A stretch of 42,278 nucleotides of DNA from Streptomyces roseolus (GTDB lineage Bacteria; Actinomycetota; Actinomycetes; Streptomycetales; Streptomycetaceae): positions 1-42,278 of the forward strand of contig NZ_BMTV01000034.1 in assembly GCF_014649855.1 (NCBI RefSeq). The letters are read 5' to 3'. Each line of letters begins with the position of its first letter. Position 1 is the first letter of the stretch. The position numbers were made by a program, and so were the translations under genes. The notes beneath the pieces are model-generated. The model was not told the origin of the DNA, ran no database searches, and was given only the letters and a program-made list of their open reading frames with translations. Shown piece by piece: positions 8,179 to 16,830 of the stretch.

Positions 8179-9010
8179 GACCACCGGGCGCCGACACCCC
8201 GTCCGGTAGGCCCTCCGGTGCGTCGTCCTCCGGTACGTCCTCCGGCCCTGTCCCCGCCTGCCGCGGCACCGGGCCGGAGAGGCGGGCGACCTCGGCGCGC
8301 AGCTCGCGGACCTCCCGGGTCAGGGCCTCCAGGAGCTCCGTCTGGCGGCGTTCCAGCGCGTCGTCGCGCTCGAAGCGGGCGATGAACCAGGCCGCGATGT
8401 TGGCGGTCACCACACCCAGCAGGGCGATGCCCGAGAGCATCAGCCCGACCGCCAGCACCCGCCCGAGACCGGTCGTCGGCGCGTGGTCGCCGTAGCCGAC
8501 CGTCGTCATCGTGGTGAAGGACCACCACACCGCGTCGCCGAGGGTCCGGATGTTGCCGTCCGGCGCGTCCCGCTCGACGTGCAGCACCGCCAGCGAGCCG
8601 AACATCATCAGCCCGACCACCGCGCCCGCCACATAGGTGGTGAGCGTGATCTGCGGGGCCATCCGGGCCCGCCGGCCGACGAGGAGGAGAGTGGAGACCA
8701 CCCGCAGCAGCCGCAGCGGCTGCACCAGCGGCAGCAGCACCGCGAGCAGGTCGAGGGGGTGGGAGCGGACGAAGGCCCAGCGCGCCGACGAGAGCGCCAG
8801 CCGGACGGCGTAGTCCACCGCGAAGGCGCCCCACACCGCCCACTCCACCCAGGAGCACAGCCGGTGCACCCAGGGGTCGGCGCCGGGCGCCACGATCGGC
8901 ACGGCGTAGGCGATGCCGAAGGCCACCGCCAGGACCAGCAGCGGGGTCTGGGTGAGCTCTTCCCAGCGGACCTTCGCGGGGCGCTCCTTCTTCACGGACA
9001 TGCGGGGCAT
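8159..9010 (-). CDS. Voltage-sensor-type potassium channel
   Basis: Membrane protein of 283 aa in the 6-TM ion transport/Kv class. An S4-like segment has spaced basic residues (PLRLLRVVSTLLLVGRRARM). The pore loop and filter read WWSFTTMTTVGYGD, the canonical K+ selectivity sequence, followed by a hydrophobic S6. The C-terminal tail (about 215-255: RRQTELLEALTREVRELRAE) is a likely coiled coil that would help tetramerise the channel, ending in an acidic/proline-rich tail. It lies downstream of aceE on the same strand with a hairpin between, so independent transcription is likely. Its 3' end overlaps the I36-like gene by 20 bases. Confidence 0.9.
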   Translation of the reverse strand: MPRMSVKKERPAKVRWEELTQTPLLVLAVAFGIAYAVPIVAPGADPWVHRLCSWVEWAVWGAFAVDYAVRLALSSARWAFVRSHPLDLLAVLLPLVQPLRLLRVVSTLLLVGRRARMAPQITLTTYVAGAVVGLMMFGSLAVLHVERDAPDGNIRTLGDAVWWSFTTMTTVGYGDHAPTTGLGRVLAVGLMLSGIALLGVVTANIAAWFIARFERDDALERRQTELLEALTREVRELRAEVARLSGPVPRQAGTGPEDVPEDDAPEGLPDGVSAPGGPTAPRA

Positions 9011-9034
9011 CGTAAGGAATGCCGGGCACCGCGA

Positions 9035-9066
9035 AGGGCGGCGGGACCCGCCGGTCCCACCGCCCT
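9035..9066 (-). terminator. Hairpin after aceE
   Basis: AGGGCGG (9035-9041) pairs with CCGCCCT (9060-9066), and GGGACC (9043-9048) with GGTCCC (9053-9058), leaving one mismatch and a 4-nt loop. It sits between the aceE stop and the channel gene start. Confidence 0.55.
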
Positions 9067-9095
9067 CACCAGGTGCTACGCCCCGCCGCGGCCCG

Positions 9096-11828
9096 TCAGG
9101 CGTCGCCGCCCGCGGGGCCCGGGTCGGCGGCGGCCACGTCCAGGAGCTGGTAGCGGTCCACCGCCTGCTTCAGGACCGCCCGGTCCACCTTGCCCTCGCG
9201 GGCCAGCTCGGTGAGGACCGCGAGGACCACCGACGGCGCGTCGATGTGGAAGTAGCGGCGGGCGGCGCCCCGGGTGTCCGCGAAACCGAAGCCGTCCGCG
9301 CCGAGGGAGGTGTACGGCCCGGGGATCCAGCGGGCGATCTGGTCCGGCACCGAGCGCATCCAGTCCGAGACCGCCACGAAGGGGCCCTCGGCGGCCTGGA
9401 GCTTGCGGGTGACGTACGGGACGCGCTGCTCCTCGTCCGGGTGGAGCAGGTTGTGCTCCTCGACCGCCACCGCCTCGCGGCGGAGCTCGTTCCAGGAGGT
9501 CGCGGACCAGACGTCGGCCTTGACGTTCCACTCCTCGGCGAGGATCCGCTGCGCCTCGATCGCCCACGGGACGGCGACGCCGGAGGCCATGATCTGCGCG
9601 GGGATCGTGCCGGCCTCGGCCCGCTTGAAGAGGTGGATGCCCTGGAGGATGCCCTCCACGTCCACGTCCTCCGGTTCGGCCGGGTGCTGGATCGGCTCGT
9701 TGTAGACCGTCAGGTAGTAGAAGACGTCCTCCGCCTGGGGGCCGTACATCCGGCGCAGACCGTCCTTGACGATGTGCGCGATCTCGAAACCGAAGGCCGG
9801 GTCGTAGGCGATGCAGGCCGGGTTCGTCGAAGCGAGGAGGTGCGAGTGACCGTCGGCGTGCTGGAGGCCCTCGCCGGTCAGCGTGGTGCGGCCGGCCGTG
9901 GCGCCGAGGACGAAGCCGCGGGCGAGCTGGTCGGCCATCTGCCAGAACTGGTCGCCGGTCCGCTGGAAACCGAACATCGAGTAGAAGACGTAGACCGGGA
10001 TCAGCGGCTCGCCGTGGGTGGCGTAGGCCGAGCCGGCGGCGATCAGCGAGGCCGTGCAGCCGGCCTCGGAGATGCCGTCGTGCAGCATCTGGCCGGTCGG
10101 GGACTCCTTGTAGGCGAGGAGGAGTTCGCGGTCCACCGCCTCGTACTGCTGCCCCAGCGGGTTGTAGATCTTGGCGCTCGGGAAGAAGGAGTCCATGCCG
10201 AAGGTGCGGTACTCGTCCGGCGCGATCAGCACGAAGCGCTTGCCGATCTCCTTGTCCCGCATCAGGTCCTTGAGCAGCCGGACGAAGGCCATGGTGGTGG
10301 CGATCGACTGCTGGCCCGAGCCCTTGCGGACCGCCGCGTAGGTCTTGTCGTCCGGCAGCGCCAGCGGCTTCGACCGCACGACCCGGGTCGGCACGTAGCC
10401 GCCGAGCGCGTTGCGGCGGTCGTGCATGTACTGGATCTCCTCGGAGTCCCGGCCCGGGTGGTAGTACGGCGGCAGGCCGGACTCCAGCTCCTTGTCGGTC
10501 ACCGGGATGTGCAGCCGGTCGCGGAAGCGCTTGAGGTCGTCGACCGTCAGCTTCTTCATCTGGTGGGTGGCGTTGCGGCCCTCGAAGTTGGGGCCGAGGG
10601 TCCAGCCCTTGACGGTCTGGGCCAGGATCACCGTCGGCTGGCCCTTGTGGGCCTTGGCCGCCGCGTAGGCCGCGTAGATCTTCTTGTGGTCGTGGCCGCC
10701 GCGCCCCAGGTGGAGGATCTGCTGGTCCGACATGGACTCGACCATGGCCCGCAGCCGGTGGTCGTCACCGAAGAAGTGGTCGCGGATGTACGCGCCGGTC
10801 TCCGTGGCGTACGTCTGGAACTGCCCGTCCGGCGTGGTGTTCAGCCGGTTCACCAGGATGCCGTCGCGGTCCTGGGCGAGCAGCGGGTCCCAGGAGCGGT
10901 CCCAGATGAGCTTGATGACGTTCCAGCCGTTGCCCCGGAAGATCGACTCCAGCTCCTGGATGATCTTGCCGTTGCCGCGGACCGGGCCGTCGAGCCGCTG
11001 GAGGTTGCAGTTGACGACGAAGGTGAGGTTGTCGAGGCCCTCGCGGGCCGCGATGGAGAGCTGACCGAGCGACTCGGCCTCGTCCATCTCGCCGTCGCCG
11101 AGGAAGGCCCACACGTGCGACTTCGAGGTGTCGGCGATCCCGCGCGCCTCCATGTACCGGTTCATCCGGGCCTGGTAGATCGCGCCGAGCGGGCCGAGGC
11201 CCATCGACACCGTGGGGAACTCCCAGAAGTCCGGCATCAGCCGCGGGTGCGGATACGACGACAACCCGTCCGGGTACTTCGACTTCTCCTGGCGGAAGCC
11301 GTCGAGCTGGGCCGTGCTCAGCCGGTCCAGGAGGAAGGCTCGGGCGTAGATGCCGGGGGAGGCGTGGCCCTGGAAGAAGATCTGGTCGCCGCCGTCGCCC
11401 TCGTCCTTGCCCCGGAAGAAGTGGTTGAAGCCCACGTCGTACAGGGAGGCGGAGGAGGCGAAGGTGGCGATGTGGCCGCCGACGCCGATGCCCGGGCGCT
11501 GGGCGCGCGAGACCATCACGGCCGCGTTCCACCGGGTGGCGTTGAGGACCTTGCGCTCGATCTCCTCGTTGCCGGGGAAGAAGGGCTCGTCCTTGGTGGC
11601 GATCGTGTTGACGTAGTCCGTGCTCCGCATCTCGGGCACGGCCACCCGCTTCTCGCGGGCGCGCTCGATCAGCCGGAGCATCAGGTAGCGGGCCCGCTCG
11701 CGGCCCCGCTCGTCGACGGCCGCGTCGAGGGAGTCGAGCCACTCCTGGGTCTCTTCCGGGTCGAAGTCCGGGACCTGGCTGGGAAGGCCGCCAATGATGA
11801 TCGGGTTGCGGTCGGATCCGGGAGCCAC
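9096..11828 (-). CDS. aceE: Pyruvate dehydrogenase E1 component, homodimeric type
   Basis: Thiamine-diphosphate enzyme of 910 aa that decarboxylates pyruvate and passes the acetyl group to the lipoyl domain of E2, feeding acetyl-CoA to central metabolism. The ThDP/Mg site is visible as GDGEMDEAESLGQL followed by LTFVVNCNLQRLDGP. Other typical AceE stretches are HASPGIYARAFL and LAQTVKGWTLG. Length matches the family. The start is GTG at 11828 with AAGGA just upstream, giving MAPGSDRNPIIIGGLPSQVP, the expected N-terminus; an open frame continuing to 12032 is not needed. It is divergent from the DUF3052 gene. Confidence 0.97.
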   Translation of the reverse strand: MAPGSDRNPIIIGGLPSQVPDFDPEETQEWLDSLDAAVDERGRERARYLMLRLIERAREKRVAVPEMRSTDYVNTIATKDEPFFPGNEEIERKVLNATRWNAAVMVSRAQRPGIGVGGHIATFASSASLYDVGFNHFFRGKDEGDGGDQIFFQGHASPGIYARAFLLDRLSTAQLDGFRQEKSKYPDGLSSYPHPRLMPDFWEFPTVSMGLGPLGAIYQARMNRYMEARGIADTSKSHVWAFLGDGEMDEAESLGQLSIAAREGLDNLTFVVNCNLQRLDGPVRGNGKIIQELESIFRGNGWNVIKLIWDRSWDPLLAQDRDGILVNRLNTTPDGQFQTYATETGAYIRDHFFGDDHRLRAMVESMSDQQILHLGRGGHDHKKIYAAYAAAKAHKGQPTVILAQTVKGWTLGPNFEGRNATHQMKKLTVDDLKRFRDRLHIPVTDKELESGLPPYYHPGRDSEEIQYMHDRRNALGGYVPTRVVRSKPLALPDDKTYAAVRKGSGQQSIATTMAFVRLLKDLMRDKEIGKRFVLIAPDEYRTFGMDSFFPSAKIYNPLGQQYEAVDRELLLAYKESPTGQMLHDGISEAGCTASLIAAGSAYATHGEPLIPVYVFYSMFGFQRTGDQFWQMADQLARGFVLGATAGRTTLTGEGLQHADGHSHLLASTNPACIAYDPAFGFEIAHIVKDGLRRMYGPQAEDVFYYLTVYNEPIQHPAEPEDVDVEGILQGIHLFKRAEAGTIPAQIMASGVAVPWAIEAQRILAEEWNVKADVWSATSWNELRREAVAVEEHNLLHPDEEQRVPYVTRKLQAAEGPFVAVSDWMRSVPDQIARWIPGPYTSLGADGFGFADTRGAARRYFHIDAPSVVLAVLTELAREGKVDRAVLKQAVDRYQLLDVAAADPGPAGGDA

Positions 11829-12270
11829 GCTGTTCCTTCGCTGGTCGGGGGGATCCCCCGAGGGAGGGGAGCCCCGGTGAGGCCGGGATGTCCGAGGCCG
11901 GGGACGTCCATCGTGTACCCGGCCCGCGGCACGCGTCATCTTTACCGAGAGGCGGTCCTCCCCGCGCCCTCCCGCGCGAACGGTATGGTCAAATCGCAAC
12001 CTTACGCCCAATCCGCGCATGCGTTCCGGCAATGTGTTCGGCAGACTGAAACCGCAGAAACCCGCGAAGCGGGACGAATCGTGTACCCCTGATCACGGAG
12101 TGCTGTCGAAAGTCGCCGGAAGTTGCGGTGAGACGGCCCCAAACGTCACCGTTTCGGCGGTCTCCACGGCCGGGTACTTGCGCGATCCGCCCCGTCACGT
12201 GTGGACTACGGCCAGCGCCGCGCGCACGCGCGGCCCGAGCATTTTCCGTTACATGATCAGGAGGCAAGCC
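11829..12270. other. Divergent intergenic region, aceE / DUF3052
   Basis: This 442-bp stretch should hold both promoters. It is clearly less GC-rich than its flanks from about 11990 to 12180. A small hairpin CCCGC-GAA-GCGGG lies at 12061-12073. No open frame here looks coding, and no known riboswitch fold was recognised. Confidence 0.5.
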
Positions 12271-12693
12271 GTGAGCGCGACCGCGGACCACGCGGAGGAG
12301 CGGACCAACCCGGCGGCGAGGCTGGGGTTCGAGCCCGGACAGGTGGTCCAGGAGATCGGCTACGACGACGACGTCGACCAGGATCTCCGTGAAGGCATCG
12401 AGTCCACCATCGGCCAGGAGCTCGTGGACGAGGACTACGACGACGTCGCAGACGCCGTCGTCCTCTGGTTCCGGGACGAGGACGGTGATCTCACCGACAC
12501 GCTGGTGGACAGCATCGGTCTGCTGGAGGACGGCGGCAACATCTGGCTGCTGACGCCGAAGACCGGCCGTGACGGCTACATCGAGCCGTCCGACATCAAC
12601 GATGCCGCGCAGACCGCTGGTCTCTCCCAGACCAAGAGCATCAGCGTCGCCAAGGACTGGACGGGCACCCGCCTGGCCGCTCCCAAGCGCTGA
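12271..12693 (+). CDS. DUF3052 domain protein
   Basis: Acidic cytoplasmic protein of 140 aa. The GTG start has AGGAGG at 12259-12264 and gives MSATADHAEERTNPAARLGF, the standard N-terminus in Streptomyces; upstream in-frame starts are ignored. The body contains the family signature GFEPGQVVQEIGYDDDVD, a run rich in D/E (about 50-75), and WLLTPKTGRDGYIEPSDIND. No enzymatic motif or membrane segment is present. The family is conserved in actinobacteria next to aceE but has no established function. Confidence 0.92.
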   Translation: MSATADHAEERTNPAARLGFEPGQVVQEIGYDDDVDQDLREGIESTIGQELVDEDYDDVADAVVLWFRDEDGDLTDTLVDSIGLLEDGGNIWLLTPKTGRDGYIEPSDINDAAQTAGLSQTKSISVAKDWTGTRLAAPKR

Positions 12694-12710
12694 TCCCCCT
12701 GCTGCGCGAA

Positions 12711-12736
12711 GCCCCCGCCGTCGCCACGGCGGGGGC
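12711..12736 (+). terminator. Intrinsic terminator after DUF3052
   Basis: GCCCCCGCCG (12711-12720) pairs perfectly with CGGCGGGGGC (12727-12736) around a 6-nt loop, followed by TTTC. Confidence 0.8.
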
Positions 12737-12876
12737 TTTCCGCATGCGCGGCGGGGGCCTTCGGCATCCGTGCCCGCCCGCACGTGCCCGCGCCCGGGAG
12801 GCCGCCGGCCAGGCCGTAGGGTGGGGTTCACCGGTTCGGCCCAGAGGCCGGGCCCCGTCGAAGGGATGCGTACGCG

Positions 12877-13335
12877 ATGGCGATCGAGGTCGGCACCAAG
12901 GCCCCCGATTTCGAGCTCAAGGACAACCACGGCCGCACCGTGAGGCTCTCCGACTTCCACGGTGAGAAGAACGTCGTCCTGCTCTTCTACCCCTTCGCCT
13001 TCACCGGCGTCTGCACGGGCGAGCTGTGCGAGCTCCGCGACAACCTGCCGACGTTCGTCAACGACGACACCCAGCTCCTCGCGGTCTCCAACGACTCGAT
13101 CCACACCCTGCGCGTCTTCGCCGAGCAGGAGGGCCTGGAGTACCCGCTCCTCTCCGACTTCTGGAAGCACGGCGAGGCCTCCCGCGCCTACGGCGTCTTC
13201 GACGAGGAGAAGGGCTGCGCCGTCCGCGGCACCTTCATCATCGACAAGGAGGGCGTCGTCCGCTGGACGGTCGTCAACGCCCTGCCCGACGCGCGCGACC
13301 TCGACGAGTACGTGCGGGCGCTCAAGGCCATCTGA
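12877..13335 (+). CDS. Peroxiredoxin, AhpE/BCP-like
   Basis: Thioredoxin-fold peroxidase of 152 aa that reduces hydrogen and organic peroxides. The peroxidatic cysteine lies in FAFTGVCTGELCELRDN (TxxC, near residue 46), with a second cysteine four residues on; the conserved arginine is in AVRGTFIIDKEG. Length and N-terminus (IEVGTKAPDFELKDNHGRTV) match one-domain AhpE-type enzymes of actinobacteria. GAAGGGA upstream of the ATG is a fair ribosome site. It is followed by the tandem TerD genes, so it may belong to the same oxidative/metal stress neighbourhood, although a 166-bp gap suggests a separate promoter for them. Confidence 0.93.
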   Translation: MAIEVGTKAPDFELKDNHGRTVRLSDFHGEKNVVLLFYPFAFTGVCTGELCELRDNLPTFVNDDTQLLAVSNDSIHTLRVFAEQEGLEYPLLSDFWKHGEASRAYGVFDEEKGCAVRGTFIIDKEGVVRWTVVNALPDARDLDEYVRALKAI

Positions 13336-13501
13336 GCCCGCCCCGCCCGGCCCCGGAATCGGCGACGCGAACCGACATCCCCCGATTCCCCGGGCGAATC
13401 GCCTGTTTCGACGGGGAACCCGTCACTAGGATCCAGTCGTTGATCCGATGCCAACGCACGACCGGGGGCGCTGCCCCTGGAAACCAATGATGGAGGGACT
13501 C

Positions 13502-14077
13502 GTGGGAGTCAGCCTCAGCAAGGGCGGCAACGTCTCGCTGACCAAGGAGGCCCCTGGCCTCACCGCCGTGACCGTCGGTCTGGGCTGGGACGTCCGCACC
13601 ACCACCGGTACGGACTTCGACCTCGACGCCAGCGCCATCCTGGTGAGCGAGGCCGGCAAGGTGCGCAACGACCAGGACTTCGTCTTCTTCAACAACCTCA
13701 AGAGCGCCGACGGTTCCGTCGAGCACACCGGTGACAACCTCACCGGTGAGGGCGAGGGCGACGACGAGCAGGTCAAGGTCAACCTGGCCGGCGTGCCGGC
13801 CGACGTGGCCAAGATCGTCTTCCCGGTGTCCATCTACGACGCCGAGAACCGCCAGCAGTCCTTCGGCCAGGTGCGCAACGCGTTCATCCGCGTCGTGAAC
13901 CAGGCCGGCGGCGCCGAGATCGCGCGGTACGACCTCTCCGAGGACGCCTCGACCGAGACCGCCATGGTCTTCGGCGAGCTGTACCGCCACGGCGCGGAGT
14001 GGAAGTTCCGCGCGGTCGGCCAGGGTTACGCCTCGGGCCTGCGCGGCATCGCGCAGGACTTCGGCGTCAACGTCTGA
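13502..14077 (+). CDS. terD: TerD-domain calcium-binding stress protein (first copy)
   Basis: Protein of 191 aa, the standard TerD length. The start is GTG at 13502 with GGAGGGA just upstream, giving MGVSLSKGGNVSLTKEAPGL. Diagnostic stretches are VGLGWDVRTTTGTDFDLDAS and the acidic loop HTGDNLTGEGEGDDE; TerD proteins use such aspartate/glutamate positions to bind Ca2+. The C-terminus ends with the usual RAVGQGYASGLRGIAQDFGV. TerD proteins take part in tellurite/oxidative stress resistance and, in Streptomyces, in development. A second, similar gene follows after a hairpin terminator. Confidence 0.96.
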   Translation: MGVSLSKGGNVSLTKEAPGLTAVTVGLGWDVRTTTGTDFDLDASAILVSEAGKVRNDQDFVFFNNLKSADGSVEHTGDNLTGEGEGDDEQVKVNLAGVPADVAKIVFPVSIYDAENRQQSFGQVRNAFIRVVNQAGGAEIARYDLSEDASTETAMVFGELYRHGAEWKFRAVGQGYASGLRGIAQDFGVNV

Positions 14078-14093
14078 GTCGAGCCCGCACGCA

Positions 14094-14130
14094 CACGTCC
14101 GGCGCCGCACCTCGTGCGGCGCCGGACGTG
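14094..14130 (+). terminator. Perfect 17-bp hairpin between the two terD genes
   Basis: Stem arms at 14094-14110 and 14114-14130 are exact complements with a 3-nt loop (CTC). This should terminate or attenuate transcription from the first terD before the second. Confidence 0.85.
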
Positions 14131-14170
14131 CCTCATGGCAGCAGCATCCACCGGGGAGGAACCGAACACC

Positions 14171-14746
14171 ATGGGCGTCACGCTCGCCAAGGGAGGCAAC
14201 GTCTCCCTCTCCAAGGCCGCACCCAACCTCACCAAGGTCCTCGTCGGCCTCGGCTGGGACGCGCGGTCCACCACCGGAGCCGCCTTCGACCTCGACGCCA
14301 GCGCGCTGATGTGCCAGGCCGGCCGGGTGCTCGGTGACGAATACTTCGTCTTCTACAACCAGCTGCGCAGCCCCGAGGGTTCGGTCGAGCACACCGGCGA
14401 CAACCTCACCGGCGAGGGCGACGGCGACGACGAGTCGCTGGTCATCGACCTCACCCGCGTCCCGCTCCACTGCGACAAGATCGTCTTTCCGGTCTCGATC
14501 CACGACGCCGACAACCGCGGCCAGACCTTCGGCCAGGTCAGCAACGCCTTCATCCGCGTGGTGAACCAGGCGGACGGCCAGGAGCTGGCCCGTTACGACC
14601 TCTCCGAGGACGCCTCCACCGAGACCGCGATGATCTTCGGCGAGCTCTACCGCTACAACGGCGAGTGGAAGTTCCGTGCGGTCGGCCAGGGGTACGCGTC
14701 CGGGCTGCGGGGCATCGCTCTAGACTTCGGGGTCAACGTTTCGTAA
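14171..14746 (+). CDS. TerD-domain calcium-binding stress protein (second copy)
   Basis: Second 191-aa TerD protein, closely similar to the first over its whole length: GLGWDARSTTGAAFDLDASA, HTGDNLTGEGDGDDE and the shared C-terminus. The ATG at 14171 is preceded by GGGGAGGA. It differs in the N-terminal third (a cysteine in LMCQAGRV) and has HCDKIVF where the first copy has VAKIVF. A tandem duplication with divergence is the likely origin. The DUF475 gene begins 29 bases after its stop, so the two are probably cotranscribed. Confidence 0.95.
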   Translation: MGVTLAKGGNVSLSKAAPNLTKVLVGLGWDARSTTGAAFDLDASALMCQAGRVLGDEYFVFYNQLRSPEGSVEHTGDNLTGEGDGDDESLVIDLTRVPLHCDKIVFPVSIHDADNRGQTFGQVSNAFIRVVNQADGQELARYDLSEDASTETAMIFGELYRYNGEWKFRAVGQGYASGLRGIALDFGVNVS

Positions 14747-14775
14747 AGCCGCGTTATCACACAATGGGGTAGGCA

Positions 14776-15924
14776 GTGGTTCTGAAAACCTTCGGCTGGT
14801 CGTTCGCGATCACCGCGCTCGGCCTGGTCGCCGCGGTTCTCTACGGGGGGTGGGAGGCGTTCGGGATTGTCGCGATCCTCTGCATCCTCGAGATCTCGCT
14901 CTCCTTCGACAACGCCGTGGTCAACGCCGGCATCCTGAAGAAGATGAATGCCTTCTGGCAGAAGATCTTCCTCACCATCGGCATTCTGATCGCCGTCTTC
15001 GGAATGCGACTGGTCTTCCCCGTCGTGATCGTCGCGGTGAGCGCCAAGATCGGACCCATCGAGGCCGTCGACCTGGCGCTCAACGACGCCGACCGCTACC
15101 AGGAGCTCGTCACCGACGCGCACCCGTCGATCGCCGCCTTCGGTGGCATGTTCCTGCTGATGATCTTCCTCGACTTCATCTTCGAGGACCGTGACATCAA
15201 GTGGCTCGGCTGGATCGAGCGCCCGCTGGCCAAGCTCGGCAAGGTCGACATGCTGTCGGTCTGCATCGCCCTGATCGTCCTGCTCGTCGCCTCGATGACC
15301 GTCGCGACCCAGGCCCACCAGCACGGCGGCATGCACGTCGACAAGACGCAGACGGTGCTGATCTCCGGCATCGCCGGCCTCATCACGTACCTGGTCGTCG
15401 GCGGTCTCTCCGGCTTCTTCGAGAACAAGCTCGAAGAGGAGGAGGAGCGCGAGCACGAGGCCGAGGAAGAGGCCAGGCGCAGCGGCAAGAAGGTCTCCGC
15501 GATCCAGCTGGCCGGCAAGGCCGCCTTCTTCATGTTCCTGTACCTGGAGGTCCTCGACGCCTCCTTCTCCTTCGACGGCGTCATCGGCGCCTTCGCCATC
15601 ACCAACGACATCGTCCTGATGGCGCTCGGCCTCGGCGTCGGCGCCATGTACGTCCGGTCCCTCACGGTCTACCTGGTCAAGCAGGGCACCCTGGACGACT
15701 ACGTCTACCTGGAGCACGGCGCCCACTACGCCATCGGCGCCCTCGCCGCGCTCCTCCTCATCACCATCCAGTACGAGATCAACGAGGTCATCACCGGCCT
15801 CATCGGCGTCGTCCTGATCGGCTGGTCCTTCTGGTCCTCCGTCCGCCGCAACCGCGCGCTGGCGGCCGAGGAGGGCGGCTCCGGCTCCTCCGGCGACAAG
15901 GCCGAGGTGAGCTCCGGGGTGTGA
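14776..15924 (+). CDS. DUF475 / TerC-like integral membrane protein
   Basis: Membrane protein of 382 aa related to TerC. The two halves each carry a TerC-type acidic motif inside a helix: SLSFDNAVVNAG (about 40-50) and ASFSFDGVIGAF (about 258-269). The aspartates and asparagine in these motifs are thought to handle metal ions. There are roughly nine hydrophobic helices, with a charged cytoplasmic loop NKLEEEEEREHEAEEEARR between them. A histidine-containing loop (ATQAHQHGGMHVD) may lie outside. The start is GTG at 14776. Being just downstream of terD, it fits the membrane partner of the Ter system, with TerC-type proteins linked to Mn2+/metal homeostasis. Confidence 0.92.
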   Translation: MVLKTFGWSFAITALGLVAAVLYGGWEAFGIVAILCILEISLSFDNAVVNAGILKKMNAFWQKIFLTIGILIAVFGMRLVFPVVIVAVSAKIGPIEAVDLALNDADRYQELVTDAHPSIAAFGGMFLLMIFLDFIFEDRDIKWLGWIERPLAKLGKVDMLSVCIALIVLLVASMTVATQAHQHGGMHVDKTQTVLISGIAGLITYLVVGGLSGFFENKLEEEEEREHEAEEEARRSGKKVSAIQLAGKAAFFMFLYLEVLDASFSFDGVIGAFAITNDIVLMALGLGVGAMYVRSLTVYLVKQGTLDDYVYLEHGAHYAIGALAALLLITIQYEINEVITGLIGVVLIGWSFWSSVRRNRALAAEEGGSGSSGDKAEVSSGV

Positions 15925-15967
15925 CACCCTGCTCCCCGGAGTGCGCCCCGCCACGGGGTGTGACACC
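15916..15967. repeat. Two copies of GGGGTGTGACACC
   Basis: Identical 13-mers lie at 15916-15928 (across the DUF475 stop codon) and 15955-15967, starts 39 bp apart. Each is itself a near palindrome (GGTGT-G-ACACC). Their regular placement suggests paired protein sites or an RNA element. Confidence 0.5.
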
Positions 15968-15988
15968 GGGGACAATGAGGAACGCTTC

Positions 15989-16025
15989 CCTGCGGGGCGG
16001 CCGGCCCGTCCGGTCGCCCCGCAGG
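15989..16025 (+). terminator. Hairpin after the DUF475 gene
   Basis: CCTGCGGGGCG (15989-15999) pairs with CGCCCCGCAGG (16015-16025), an 11-bp perfect stem with a 15-nt loop, without a T tract. Confidence 0.5.
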
Positions 16026-16070
16026 CGTGTGGCGGGCGGACAAGGCGACCGATCGTGGGGGTGGGGGCCG

Positions 16071-16808
16071 ATGGCCTTCTGGGACAGTCTGATTCCGGGG
16101 CGCGCGACGCCCTTCGACACGGGGATGGGCGCGTCCCACACCATCGACCTGACCAGGCGGCGCCCCCAGGTGTCGCTGGCCCGCCAGGGCGGCGCCACCG
16201 GCAACCTCCGGGTCAACCTCTCCTGGCGGATGCGCACCTCCGACATCGAGGGCCGTTCCCGGCAGAGCGGCCGGCTGCTGCGCAATCCGGCCCAGTACTT
16301 CAAGCCCGAGGTCGTCCAGGCGCACACCCAGGGCATGGTCAACGTCGACCTCGACCTCGGCTGCCTCTACGAGCTCAAGGACGGCAGCAAGGGCGTCGTA
16401 CAGCCGCTCGGCGGCTTCTTCGGCGACCTCAACGCCGCCCCGTACGTGAAGCTCAGCGGCGACGACCGCTTCGGGGCCCCCTCCGGGGAGACGATCTTCG
16501 TCAACCTCGACCACAAGGACGAGATCAAGCGGCTGCTCTTCTTCGCGTACATCTACGACCAGACCCCGGCCTTCGACCGCACGCACGCCAAGATCACGCT
16601 CTATCCGAGCAACGGCCCGCGCATCGAGATCGACCTCGACGAGCGCGCCCCGCAGGCCCGCTCCTGCGCCGTCTTCTCGGTGGACAACAGCAAGGACGAG
16701 CTGATCGTCCGGCGCGAGGTGCGGTTCGTCTACGGCTTCCAGGCCGAGCTGGACCGGCTCTACGGCTGGGGACTCCAGTGGGGCCGCGGCTACAAGTCCA
16801 AGACCTGA
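16071..16808 (+). CDS. TerD/TerA-like domain protein
   Basis: Protein of 245 aa beginning MAFWDSLIPGRATPFDTGMG; TerD-related but different from the two short copies. The central part matches the Ter beta-sandwich (MVNVDLDLGCLYELKDGSKG, FGDLNAAPYVKLSGDDRFG, then LFFAYIYDQ) and lacks the NLTGEGDGDDE loop. It more resembles TerA or C-terminal TerD-like proteins with replaced calcium residues. The acidic GDDRFG loop could still bind a cation. The ATG at 16071 lies in GGGGGCCGATGG. It converges on the proline-tailed TerD gene with only 22 bases between stops. Confidence 0.82.
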   Translation: MAFWDSLIPGRATPFDTGMGASHTIDLTRRRPQVSLARQGGATGNLRVNLSWRMRTSDIEGRSRQSGRLLRNPAQYFKPEVVQAHTQGMVNVDLDLGCLYELKDGSKGVVQPLGGFFGDLNAAPYVKLSGDDRFGAPSGETIFVNLDHKDEIKRLLFFAYIYDQTPAFDRTHAKITLYPSNGPRIEIDLDERAPQARSCAVFSVDNSKDELIVRREVRFVYGFQAELDRLYGWGLQWGRGYKSKT

Positions 16809-16830
16809 CGGCGGCCCCCCGGCGCCCGGG

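Noticed and set aside
8913..12092. 1059-codon open frame on the + strand across aceE
   Set aside because: Antisense shadow of aceE; the minus-strand frame carries full AceE motifs.
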